From positions 72,167,807 to 72,231,806 of the forward strand of contig NC_088204.1 of assembly GCF_037126465.1 (NCBI RefSeq): 64,000 nucleotides of DNA, in the 5' to 3' direction. The translations under genes and the position numbers were made by a program. Origin of the DNA: Ornithodoros turicata. Taxonomy: Eukaryota > Arthropoda > Arachnida > Ixodida > Argasidae. This document shows, in pieces, positions 42,572-52,561 of the stretch. The notes beneath the pieces were generated by a model, which was given only the letters and a program-made list of their open reading frames with translations, was not told the DNA's origin and did not search any database. Positions within the stretch are counted from its first letter, which is position 1. Every line of letters begins with the position of its first letter.

Positions 42572-43941
42572 ATATGTATCTCAGAGTGCCACAACAAAGG
42601 ACTAACGTTGGACTACAAAAATTGGGGTACAAAGGTCCAAAGCTATGGAACGCACTCCCATTACAATATAGACAAATGAATAATTTCCCAGCTTTTAAAA
42701 AACACTTGAATGTCTTCCTTTTGTCGGAGATGTGATAGGATTGATGTCAGCCTTGTTCTATCTTTTTGTGTATTAATCGATATAGATATATATATAGATA
42801 TACAGGGCGTCCCAGAAAACGTCTCATTGAATTATAATAAAAAAACTACGCCACCTAGAATGATGCGGTCAACAGCATTTGTTCTGATTAGGTTTTTGCC
42901 GCCTCCCAATGTGAATGTCATGCACTTCAAGTTTAATTATGTAAATATTTAGGAACTGAACTCGGAAGTTTGCCAAGTAAAGGTCACTTTTTTACCCCAC
43001 CAATATGAAGAGCGTGCCGAATTCACTCAAATTCATGATAATTCACAGTGATATTCACGAGCTATTCCATCGGGAAAAATAGCCGAATATCATGCTTTTC
43101 GGAGCACCGGACCATAGCGCGCAATGACTTTTTGAGCACAATCGCTCTCAGTGCGACGAAAGGAGGTTCCGAAGCCAGCACACAGAGTGATAGTAGAAAA
43201 AGTAACAGTTCCTATAATTGAGAGAGGGAAAGCATTGTCCCAGCGAAAGTCGGACGTGATAAGCCATGCCTGTTTTATCTCTTTCTGCGACGTCGGAGAG
43301 GGCTGGGTTTCCAACCTCCTTTCGTCGGACTGACAAAGATTGCGCTGCAAAATTCATCGTGCGCTATTCTGTGCGACCTCCGTAGAGCATGATGTTCGGC
43401 TATTTTTTCCGATGGGATAGCCCCTGAATATCTCTGTCAATTATCATTAATTTGACTAAATTAGACACGCTCTTCACATTGGTGGGGTAAAAAAATGACC
43501 TTTACTAGGCAAACTTCCGACTTAAGCTCGCAAAAATTTACATAATTAAACTTACGTTACACGACATTCACATAAGGAGGTGGCAAAAACCGAGTAAGAA
43601 AAATGCCATTGACCTCATGACTCTAGGTCGTGTAGTTTTTTTATTATAATTCAATGACACGTTTTCTGGGACACCCTGTATAGTGTCTCCCCGCTTTTGT
43701 GGTATCTCAAAGTTATTTTTGCGTGTAATTGATGCAGATATCACATTTTTTTTTCTCTCTCTCTTTTTCTTTTTTGTTATTATAGTTTATGTTTACAAAC
43801 TGGTTATAACCCGGTAGGCCCACAAGACGTGCGTTTATTGCTGTGTTCTATCATGTTCGGGACAGCAGCACATACTTTGTCCTCGCCGTCCCCCACCTAT
43901 CATGTGTACCTAAAGCTCCAAATAAAAATATTTTGATTTGA
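42572..43941 (+). mobile_element. 5'-truncated CR1-like LINE, split by a foldback element
   Basis: 42571-42735 encodes LRVPQQRTNVGLQKLGYKGP and KLWNALPLQYRQ to a TGA, the extreme C-terminus of a LINE reverse-transcriptase protein. The 3' UTR is cut by the element at 42803-43678 and resumes to a tttgatttgat tail at about 43933-43948. Confidence 0.75.
42803..43678. mobile_element. Tc1/mariner-type foldback miniature element, 876 bp
   Basis: Ends cagggcgtcccagaaaacgt and, inverted, cagggtgtcccagaaaacgt, with TA at both sides (42801-42802, 43679-43680). The arms remain reverse complementary for most of their length, including ggtggggtaaaaa and cctcctttcgtcg blocks. No transposase. Confidence 0.85.
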
Positions 43942-44119
43942 TTTGATAAGAAACCTTTCGGTGGGCGGAGATTTAACAGAGTGGAAGGTCCCTACGATAG
44001 CGGTTCCACACGATAAGCCAAACACCTGATTCCTTTGAAGTAGCTGAGAACCTGTTGTGGATCTTTGGTTTGACAGCTTCCTTTTTTTCGCGCTTTTGGT
44101 TTGTTCACAACAGAACAAA

Positions 44120-44658
44120 CAACAACAACTTTATTACGGGATGATGATGATGACTGGGGAGTTTCATCGCCAGGGGGCGATACTCTACCCCATTGCTGGT
44201 GTGATGATGCGGGGAATGAAATATGAGCCCTTTCACAATGTGGATCAAGTCCTACGGTATCCAGAAAGGTGAAGAGAACTTTGAGGGCAGAGCGTTGGTG
44301 GACTGGATGTGGCCAGGGACCAGGCAATTTTGTGTGTGTGTGTGAGAGAGAGAGAGGGGGGGGGGGGGAGGCGGAGTCTAGCTCGTTGAGGGATTCAGAG
44401 AGTATACGGTTCGGGAAGGTTGGTAGTGTGGGCAATGGAGAAGAATGTGCTCGTGATCTTCAACAGCACCGCAGTGGCTGCACCACTATGCTGTGAAGGC
44501 CACATCGAGGCGCATTCGATGACCTAATGCGGCATATTGACGAGAGATATGTGGAGGCATGCGGAAAGCGAGCGCTGGATCAACCCTGCTCAGTATGACG
44601 GGAGGGGGGAGAATGTTGGCGGGTATAGCCAGAGGAGTCATGAGGCGACGAAGTACGG
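44120..44658 (-). mobile_element. 5'-truncated non-LTR retrotransposon (unit B)
   Basis: Counterpart of 36582-37133 with the same flanking duplication (44107-44119; 44659-44671 differs at one base). The coding remnant is shorter and more broken. An extra gtgtgtgtg/gagaga/poly-G tract lies at 44331-44368. Confidence 0.75.
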
Positions 44659-44756
44659 ACAACAGAACAGATAACAATGCGACGTCAAAAATCCGCTATT
44701 CTATGTTGTACAAGCATAATGAGAAGACGGGTAGGAGCAACTTTTATTGAAAACGT

Positions 44757-44800
44757 TAAAACCAGACTTTCGTGCAGAGCCTGCACTTCATCAGGTTTTA
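44757..44800 (-). ncRNA. candidate minimal hammerhead ribozyme, second family (unit B)
   Basis: On the minus strand: TAAAAC, CTGATGA, perfect stem II GTGCAG/CTGCAC, GAA, AGTCTG, GTTTTA. Stem I arms pair perfectly. The base at the cleavage position is G, which would abolish normal cleavage, unlike unit A where it is C. Confidence 0.45.
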
Positions 44801-46055
44801 GAGAAGCCGGCGCGTGGCAAAGCAGGCTCCCGTCGCAGCCAAAGGAAGGGCCCAAATACGCGGAACGCTGCATAAATACTAAACCATACTAAACTTCGAG
44901 ATGCTTCCGTATAACTATGCGTTACCCGCCTACACGTACTGCCGAACCGAACATCCATACACACACACTGGCCGAAGTCGAACGTAGCGTCGTCGCGCAG
45001 AAACCCAACGTGAGCGCCGAGCGGCACAGGAGACGTTCAGACGTTTGTGAATGTGCCGAGCACAACGATACACTGTCTGTTCACGAGAAGCATTAAGCAT
45101 GGTTCACACTACTGCGTTTTATTGCGTGCGTTGGTTACCGTGGCAACAGACGCGACACTCCGCAGCAGAACACAAGGAGCTCGCCCGAGCTGAACTTTCT
45201 CCGACGCACGGCCGTGAGCTGGAACCGCCTTCTACGCTGTGTGTACCTCGAAACAAAGTGATCGAAATCCCCGATGCAAGATAAACTACTGTAGATAAAT
45301 ATTACCTGTCTATGAAACACAGTCGTGCACGAGACTAACGTGGACAAAACCAGGCTAACACCTAACTTGTACTGACCTAATAATAACCTAACCATCATGC
45401 TGTTCCGTCGTGTCCGCCCCGCTAAGCCTAACGGCCGCTAAAATGTGGGTTTCGTTCTGTTGTCTTCCAGGAGGAGCAAAGCGACGCATCGTTAAACTGG
45501 ATAACTGGTTTATTCAGTGTCACTACATTCACACTTAGTGGAACCAATCCACAGTTACAGAAACGATGCCACACTTGCGTCTTAATGAGTCGGCGTCCAG
45601 AACTCGACTGACTCAGCAAGAGTTCCCGGGTTATGATATCACAAAAACACGTGAACCAAAAAGGGCAAGACTAAACAAATCGGCAGGCGCTTTCGGCAGC
45701 GGGCACCCTCGTGATCTATCAGGTGACGTGAAGCATGTGATGCGGTATCGGGTAACCCTGGCAGTTGTCTTGAAGCGTGCTATCCGGTGCACGAAAGTGC
45801 AAACTGAAAGTGGAGAAGCAGTCTTCCTGCAGGCCAGGTGCGCCATAGGTCAATATCCCCTTATACGCTGTGGCCTATTGCCTGCGGTTGTGACATTCGT
45901 TCCTATTTTTTGACTCGGACATCCTGACAACCTTAACGTCCTCGTTAAGCTCGTGCGTTACCATAAGCGATACACAATAACACAACTTACAGAAACTTCC
46001 CTAAACAAAGGCCATTACATTAGCATGTCATAGACGTACATTACGAAAGGCATAC

Positions 46056-46067
46056 AAAACGAAAGAT
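46056..46067 (+). other. 12-bp target duplication, left side of the Penelope-like element
   Basis: aaaacgaaagat, repeated exactly at 50191-50202 and present once at the empty site in unit A. Confidence 0.93.
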
Positions 46068-46158
46068 TTGAAAGTGAACATATTCGACACAAGTGTGTCT
46101 GGTTGGGTGAGAACTATGATAGTAACGAAAATCTCCAACCAAGTTACAGGACGGGGAT

Positions 46159-46199
46159 ACCCGACGTTTCGGAGCCAGTTCGGCTCCTTCCTCAGGGGT
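46159..46199 (-). ncRNA. candidate hammerhead ribozyme, Penelope copy 1
   Basis: Minus strand order: ACCC, CTGAGGA, stem II GGAGCC-GAACT-GGCTCC, GAA, ACGTC, GGGT. ACCC/GGGT form stem I, the CUGANGA and GAAA core is intact, and the cleavage triplet is GUC. Stem III is only the self-complementary ACGU, which suggests a dimeric form. Penelope-like elements are known to carry such minimal type I hammerheads. Confidence 0.75.
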
Positions 46200-48704
46200 G
46201 ACTGTAGTGGCCGTTGGAAGCAGCGTTCTTGCCGTGGTTCGAATTTCGTGATGCGCCGGATTGTTTTTCAGTCACGTGACGGAGGCCGTTGACGTATACG
46301 CTGGGTAACGCTCCAACAGATCGGTTAAGGTTTCCAGGTGTGGATTGTATATGCCAGGACTCTACAAACATTCTTTTGATTTGATTACCCTCAAGGTCGA
46401 TTATGCAGGCGTTTTGAAAGTCGATAGGATGGTCTCGAACTTGACAGTGTTCAGCGAGAGCGCTTCGTTGGATGTCCGACTTCCGTACATCATTCTTATG
46501 TTGCCGTAGCCTTTCGGGGAAGTTCTTTGTCTCGCCGATATATGATGCGCTGCATTTGTTGCACGGAATTTTATAGACTACACCTTGTGCTTTTTCTTTC
46601 GGTGGACGATCTTTCAGCCGCGGTATATAGTGTCCGATTGTTGAGACGGGTTTGTGAGACACACGTATTCCTTCCTTCGCTAGTATACGTGTCAGAGACT
46701 CGCTGATTCCCTTCACATATGGCATGGTGATTCGTCTAGTCTGACAGGTCTGGTCGTCAGTGTGACGTGGTCGGTTTCGGAGACCGCGAGCTTGACGACG
46801 GGCGACTCTCTGAACAAAGCTACTTGTGTATCCGTTCTTTTTTAAATCGGAAGTGATTGCTGCTGCTTCTTTTTTCCTGTCTTTCTCCGACAAACAAATC
46901 TTCTTTGCTCTCGAAAAAAGGGACGAAACCACCGAAGCCTTGTGACACGTAGGGTGATTGGAATCAAACCTTAGATATCGTCCCGTATGAGTGGGCTTCC
47001 TGTACACGGTGAACTTTAGGTCACTTCCTTCTCTCTTTACGAGTACATCGAGAAAAGGCAAAACGTTGTCCCTCTCGAGTTCCACGGTAAACTGGATGGA
47101 TGGCTCGATGCGGTTTAGGCGTGCCAAAAACTCGTCAACATCGGAATTCTTCAAAATACAGAAGCAATCGTCTACGTACCGTAAGAATGTTTTCGGTTTA
47201 ATATCGGGGGATTGCAGGGCCCTTTCTTCAATTGATTCCATCACCAAGTTCGCTGCTGTTACAGATATTGACGCACCCATTGCTGTTCCGGTAGTCTGCT
47301 TGTAGTACTCTCCGTTGAATGAGAAGTACGTTCCGCTGAGGCAGAAATCTAGGAGGCGGCACACTTCGTGAACACTGAGGTTGGTTCTAGTCGCCAGGTC
47401 GTTGTCCCTCTCAAGTGCCATCCTGGCAGCGTCCACTGCCAGTGGGACCGGCACGTTCGTGAAGAGAGACACAACGTCAAACGAAACGAGGCACTCGTCA
47501 GCGCTGATGGTGAGTGGTGAGACGCGCTCCACGAAGTTGGCAGAGTTTCGTACATGAGTTGGGGTGTTTCCGGTGAGCGGGGATAAAACCTTGTGTAGGT
47601 AGCAGGATAACGCCCGAAGAGGGGACGATCTGAAGTCTACAATGGGGCGAAGTGGGATACCGGGCTTGTGGATCTTAGGGAGACCATAGAAACCGGGCGC
47701 GTTACCGTTCCTGCAGATAAGTCGTGAGTAGAGGGCTCTTGCATCTGGGTATTTCTTGAATATATCAGCAAGTATCTTATTAAGCTTAGTCTGAATCTGC
47801 GATGTCGGGTCTTTTTTGAGATTTTCATACGTACTGTTGTCAAGGAGGTCTCGGATTTTGCCATCGTAGTCCTGCCGGTCTAAGACGACCGTTGAGTTTC
47901 CCTTGTCAGCAGGCAGAATGACAATCTTCGAGTCTTCCTGGAGGCTTCGAAGTGCTTTATGCTCTTCCCTGGTTATGTTGTGACATTGCTGTTTTTGGAT
48001 TTTTGACATAATTCCAATCGCTTTCAGTCTTACTTGTTCTTGAATGCTGGAATCCAGGTGTCTTTACCGTCTTCGACAGCTGCGACCATCTTTGCCAGAG
48101 GTGGTCGTGCCGTTGTAAGGTTGAAGCCGTGACCTTTCGCCAGCACACTTGTCTCGATGGGTGAGAGCTGTCTCGAAGAGATGTTTTTTACAAATCCGGC
48201 GACGTCGGCGCTGGGCTGCGTCCTGTCTGCCTTCGTTAGCGACGTAAGTTTGCGGTCCTGAGATATCCGCTGTTTTTTTGCCACAGTGGAGGCACAAGTC
48301 CTGGCAAACGAGTCCAGCGAATGAAATAAGTCTGGGATGCGATGTTCGAGTTGCCGACGAATGAAAAAGAGATCAAGATCTTTTCTTCTCAATGTTGACC
48401 TGCACTCGTGGATCCGGGCAATTACCAAACGGCGTTCGGCTTGTGCCAACATATTCTGTCCCTCCGCAGTGTGGACGAGACGTTTGATGCGTAGGCTTCG
48501 GGGGATCAAGTCCATGTCTCGGCAGTTGGTCGTAAATTGGAGGTGGGTTTTGAAGATTGAAATACTGCGAATCACATTGACGTAACGCTTCGCCAACTTT
48601 GCTGTTTCTTGGCCGTAGTCAAGGCGTAAAGACTTGAAAGTGAACATATTCGACACAAGTGTGTCTGGTTGGGTGAGAACTATGATAGTAACGAAAATCT
48701 CCAA
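46192..48704 (-). CDS. Penelope-like reverse transcriptase with GIY-YIG endonuclease, one frameshift
   Basis: The main frame 46192-48009 (605 codons) has [56 protein letters not shown], and the catalytic [12 protein letters not shown]. The C-terminal GIY-YIG nuclease reads [20 protein letters not shown] and [12 protein letters not shown]. The upstream frame 48030-48704 carries the typical N-terminal region ([51 protein letters not shown]). The two overlap in homology near 48045-48065, where the frame shifts, so this copy probably cannot make the full protein. Confidence 0.92.
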
Positions 48705-48724
48705 CCAAGTTACAGGACGGGGAT

Positions 48725-48765
48725 ACCCGACGTTTCGGAGCCAGTTCGGCTCCTTCCTCAGGGGT
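48725..48765 (-). ncRNA. candidate hammerhead ribozyme, Penelope copy 2
   Basis: Identical 41-base arrangement to 46159-46199, at the end of the partial tandem copy. Two copies in the same orientation bracket the coding unit, as for the pseudo-LTRs of Penelope elements. Confidence 0.75.
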
Positions 48766-49628
48766 GACTGTAGTGGCCGTTGGCAGCAGCGTTCTTGCCG
48801 TGGTTCGAATTTCGTGATGCGCCGGATTGTTTTTCAGTCACGTGACGGAGGCCGTTGACGTATACGCTGGGTAACGCTCCAACAGATCGGTTAAGGTTTC
48901 CAGGTGTGGATTGTATATGCCAGGACTCTACAAACATTCTTTTGATTTGATTACCCTCAAGGTCGATTATGCAGGCGTTTTGAAAGTCGATATAGGATGG
49001 TCTCGAACTTGACAGTGTTCAGCGAGAGCGCTTCGTTCGATGTCCGACTTCCGTACATCATTCTTATGTTGCCGTAGCCTTTCGGGGAAGTTCTTTGTCT
49101 CGCCGATATATGATGCGCTGCATTTGTTGCACGGAATTTTATAGACTACACCTTGTGCTTTTTCTTTCGGTGGACGATCTTTCGGCCGCGGTATATAGTG
49201 TCCGATTGTTGAGACGGGTTTGTGAGACACACGTATTCCTTCCTTCGCTAGTATACGTGTCAGAGACTCGCTGATTCCCTTCACATATGGCATGGTGATT
49301 CGTCTAGTCTGACAGGTCTGGTCGTCAGTGTGACGTGGTCGGTTTCGGAGACCGCGAGCTTGACGACGGGCGACTCTCTGAACAAAGCTACTTGTGTATC
49401 CGTTCTTTTTTAAATCGGAAGTGATTGCTGCTTCTTCTTTTTTCCTGTCTTTCTCCGACAAACAAATCTTCTTAGCTCTCGAAAAAAAGGGACGAAACCA
49501 CCGAAGCCTTGTGACACGTAGGGTGATTGGAATCAAACCTTAGATATCGTCCCGTATGAGTGGGCTTCCTGTACACGGTGAACTTTAGGTCACTTCCTTC
49601 TCTCTTTACGAGTACATCGAGAAAAGGA
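48766..49628 (-). pseudogene. partial tandem Penelope copy: reverse-transcriptase tail and GIY-YIG
   Basis: Repeats the coding region from [14 protein letters not shown] residues through [20 protein letters not shown], with a frameshift at about 48990 after the HPI motif and another near 49490. Confidence 0.85.
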
Positions 49629-49646
49629 TACACAGTACTGGCATAT

Positions 49647-50114
49647 ACAAGTAGCTTTGTCTCAACAATCGGACACTATATACCGCGGCCGAAAGATCGT
49701 CCACCGAAAGAAAAAGCACAAGGTGTAGTCTATAAAATTCCGTGCAACAAATGCAGCGCATCATATATCGGCGAGACAAAGAACTTCCCCGAAAGGCTAC
49801 GGCAACATAAGAATGACGTACGGAAGTCGGACATCGAACGAAGCGCTCTCGCTGAACACTCTCAAGTTCGAGACCATCCTATCGACTTTCAAAACGCCTG
49901 CATAATCGACCTTGAGGGTAATCAAATCAAAAGAATGTTTGTAGAGTCCTGGCATATACAATCCACACCTGGAAACCTTAACCGATCTGTTGGAGCGTTA
50001 CCCAGCGTATACGTCAACGGCCTCCGTCACGTGACTGAAAAACAATCCGGCGCATCACGAAATTCGAACCACGGCAAGAACGCTGCTGCCAACGGCCACT
50101 ACAGTCACCCCTGA
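49647..50114 (+). pseudogene. inverted Penelope fragment: GIY-YIG endonuclease domain
   Basis: The + strand frame reads [40 protein letters not shown], and on to [12 protein letters not shown] and a stop at 50114. It opens at 49560 by fusion across the inversion point near 49628-49650. Confidence 0.88.
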
Positions 50115-50147
50115 GGAAGGAGCCGAACTGGCTCCGAAACGTCGGGT
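50107..50147 (+). ncRNA. candidate hammerhead ribozyme, Penelope copy 3 (inverted)
   Basis: Same 41-base core and arms as the other two, on the + strand: ACCC, CTGAGGA, six-pair stem II, GAA, ACGTC, GGGT. Confidence 0.75.
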
Positions 50148-50190
50148 ATCCCCGTCCTGTAACTTGGTTGGAGATTTTCGTTACTATCAT

Positions 50191-50202
50191 AAAACGAAAG
50201 AT
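50191..50202 (+). other. 12-bp target duplication, right side of the Penelope-like element
   Basis: aaaacgaaagat, exact match to 46056-46067. Confidence 0.93.
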
Positions 50203-50247
50203 ACATAAACTTCTCGCAAGGTAGCATATTATGCTGGTGCCCGACAG

Positions 50248-50720
50248 TTAATACAAGACATATGCTTGGTATCTTTCGGGAAATTTGCGGCTTCTCTGTG
50301 GTCTCGACGGGGCTGTATCCTTTCCCGTGTCACAGTCTTCGTTCTCTTCCTCTGAAGAGTCGCTGTCGTCGTCTTCAGTGTGACTCCGGCTGTTGCTGCT
50401 GGTCCATCCTTTCAGTTGGGACACGTGTGTGGTTGTTGCAAACCAGCGTCCTTTGGTTTCTCCTAGTGGCATCACTCTGTACACGTGTCCGACGGAAGCA
50501 CTTGTGTGATGACCAGTGGTCCTCGATACTTTCGTTGTGTCTTAGTTGGCTTCTCGGTGTGCTCCGGCTGTCGCTTCATGGTTTCGCCAACCTCGTATTT
50601 TGTCGCAGCAAAATGACGCTTGTCGTACGCGTTCTTCATTTTTGCCTGCTCTTCTAGGAGCTTTTGTCGCAAACCCTCTCTCAACTCTTCGGCAAACGTT
50701 ACCTTGCGTGAAACAGTGAA
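50248..50720 (-). pseudogene. Ty3/Gypsy-type integrase C-terminus (unit B)
   Basis: The minus strand reads KVTFAEELREGLRQKLLEEQ, TQRKYRGPLVITQVLPSDT, then YRVMPLGETKGRWFATTTHV and RPQRSRKFPERYQAYVLY with a stop. It is better preserved than in unit A. The 'KYRGPxVIxxVLxxDT' and 'RPQRxRKxPxRY' motifs are typical of retroelement integrase tails. Confidence 0.7.
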
Positions 50721-50862
50721 TCTAGCGCCACATAACACGAAAATTGCGAATAGCGGAGGCGAAAACCCCGATTCAAGATCAGCTCGGCTGGTGCGCGCGA
50801 TAGGCGACAGCCGACGGCGCGCGACACTGACTTCCCGCTCAAGGTCACGTGGTAAGAGCCGA

Positions 50863-50896
50863 GTCACGTGGGCCTCCGCTAACGGAGTGCAAAAAG
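50863..50896 (+). promoter_or_regulatory. promoter-like module upstream of TRAF-like copy 3
   Basis: gtcacgtgg, tccgctaacgga, gtgcaaaaag; ends 108 bases before the ATG. Same as copy 1 at 18831-18864 to within a base or two. Confidence 0.45.
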
Positions 50897-51004
50897 TGAG
50901 CCCCACCCCCATCGTACTTTGAGCGGGGAAATTCCGCCTGACTGTTTTCGTTATCTGTCGACAGCGAAGCAAACGTAAGGGCCTTGTTTAGCTGGCTCTG
51001 AAGG

Positions 51005-52561
51005 ATGTCGTCCGAAAAGTACCTCGTGGGCTTCTCGAAAGAACTGGATTTCAGGCCCATTGAATGTGTGGATCTGCATTCCACGAGATACTGCTGTCTC
51101 TGCAACGTCGTTCCCACGGTGACTTTTCTTTTGGGATGCTCCCACGCTTTCTGCGAGCTGTGCTACGGGAATCTTCTCGGTACCGATCGACGCTGCCCTC
51201 TGGACGAAATTGACTTTGAGCAGGACGATGTTTCAAAGTTGACATTCAAAGCGAAACATCTGGAGAGAACAAATGTTCGTTGCTTCAACGCAAAAAACGG
51301 GTGCAACGTCGTAGGAACGATACAGGAGGTAGAGTCTCACTTCTTCAACGAATGTGCCTACTATGCTGTGATATGTACCAGGTGCGAGGCCAGTGTACTT
51401 CGTCGGGACATTGTCAGTCATTACGGAACATCGTGTCGTCAAGGAAACACGTCCTCTGTTTCCTCTACTGGAGTCCACATTCCAATCACCGGATGTTCGT
51501 TCGACCCTGTCAAAGAAACTTTTGTCTCCGCGGAAAGTGTTCTGAAGAAGGTATTAACCGTTGAACGTCAGCTGCATGGGTATGCCGAGGAAATCGACAG
51601 TTTAAAGGAAATGGCGTTGAGGAACGAACAACTCCTGAACAGGCTTCTCGAGAACCAGGAGCGTGTTGCTGCTGATGTTGGCAACACAGAGAGCAAGGTG
51701 ACGCAGCAAGTGCAGGGCCAAGCGGAGATTAAGGGGTCACTAAGAGGCGTTGCTGAATTACTCTCAGTGGTTGAACTGCAGATGTCATCAATAAGCCGTG
51801 ACAACGTCGCTACAAGTGCAGTGAATAAAAACGTCGAGCAAGTGAGTGAGCGAGTGGGAAACTTGATGGACACGCTCCAACAAATAAGTGCTACATTAAA
51901 TGACGTGAAAGGAATCAAAGGGGAAGTGAATCCTCTGTTGCAGTGCTCCGCGGAATTGAAAAAATTTATGAATGCCGACGAAGAAGCTAGAGAAAAAATG
52001 CCACTCGTGAAGGCGATACTCGGAACTTCCACAGAGGTTGGGATCGTAGCAGAACGTGTGTACACGTTGTATTCCTCCGCGGTACCGCAGAAGATGGAAG
52101 CTTCCTTTCGTATTGGGGGCTTTAAGGACATATTCCGTGAAAGGTCACTACCAAACTATTGGTTACTTGTAGGCAGGACACGTAAGTCTGACGTGTTTGT
52201 GCTTTGCGGATACTCTGTGAGGTTGCACGGATACTTTACTACATCAGACACTCTTTCGTTGAGATTTGAACTGTGCATGTCTCGGAGCGATACCCTTCTC
52301 AAGTGGCCCTATACAATCCCCTTCACCTGTAGGTTCATGCATCCAAGGGACACGACGAAGGACATCGTGTACCGTACAGTTCACCCAAAGACTGACTTAA
52401 ATGGTGGTCATAATAATGGCGCATATTGCAGGCCAACCAGTGCTGAAAACAATGCCGTTCTTTTTGAACCGGCACCATCCCTACTTACTCTAAGGGAAGA
52501 TGGCTTCATTCATGACGATTCTGTCTGTATTGGCATAAGACTTCACCCTGAAATGGCATAA
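51005..52561 (+). CDS. TRAF-like adaptor, copy 3 (518 aa, intronless)
   Basis: Same architecture as copy 2: RING (CCLCNVV, CSHAFCELCYGNLL, RCPLD), TRAF zinc finger (CFNAKNGCNVVGTIQEVESH), coiled coil, MATH domain (FVLCGYSVRLHGYF, LLKWPY, CIGIRLHP). Fully open. Most of the protein differs from copy 2 only here and there. Residues about 368-425 (52110-52290) are strongly different, with a two-residue length change. The TAA stop overlaps an AATAAA hexamer (52560-52565). Confidence 0.9.
   Translation: MSSEKYLVGFSKELDFRPIECVDLHSTRYCCLCNVVPTVTFLLGCSHAFCELCYGNLLGTDRRCPLDEIDFEQDDVSKLTFKAKHLERTNVRCFNAKNGCNVVGTIQEVESHFFNECAYYAVICTRCEASVLRRDIVSHYGTSCRQGNTSSVSSTGVHIPITGCSFDPVKETFVSAESVLKKVLTVERQLHGYAEEIDSLKEMALRNEQLLNRLLENQERVAADVGNTESKVTQQVQGQAEIKGSLRGVAELLSVVELQMSSISRDNVATSAVNKNVEQVSERVGNLMDTLQQISATLNDVKGIKGEVNPLLQCSAELKKFMNADEEAREKMPLVKAILGTSTEVGIVAERVYTLYSSAVPQKMEASFRIGGFKDIFRERSLPNYWLLVGRTRKSDVFVLCGYSVRLHGYFTTSDTLSLRFELCMSRSDTLLKWPYTIPFTCRFMHPRDTTKDIVYRTVHPKTDLNGGHNNGAYCRPTSAENNAVLFEPAPSLLTLREDGFIHDDSVCIGIRLHPEMA

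Larger units (their letters stand above)
46068..50190 (-). mobile_element. Penelope-like element with partial tandem copy and inverted end
   Basis: Reading on the minus strand from the right there are three parts. First comes an inverted 3'-end arm (about 49650-50190, which runs on the + strand). Next is a partial tandem copy of the element's 3' kilobase (about 48634-49628). Last is the full coding unit (48704-46192) and its 3' end. The terminal block starting ttgaaagtgaacatattcg occurs at 46068 and 48636. This mixture of partial tandem and inverted copies is characteristic of Penelope insertions. It lies between 12-bp target duplications. Confidence 0.93.

Noticed and set aside
49560..50114. 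Separate GIY-YIG host nuclease gene on the + strand
   Set aside because: Its sequence matches the C-terminal domain of the adjacent Penelope-like element and lies within its target duplications.
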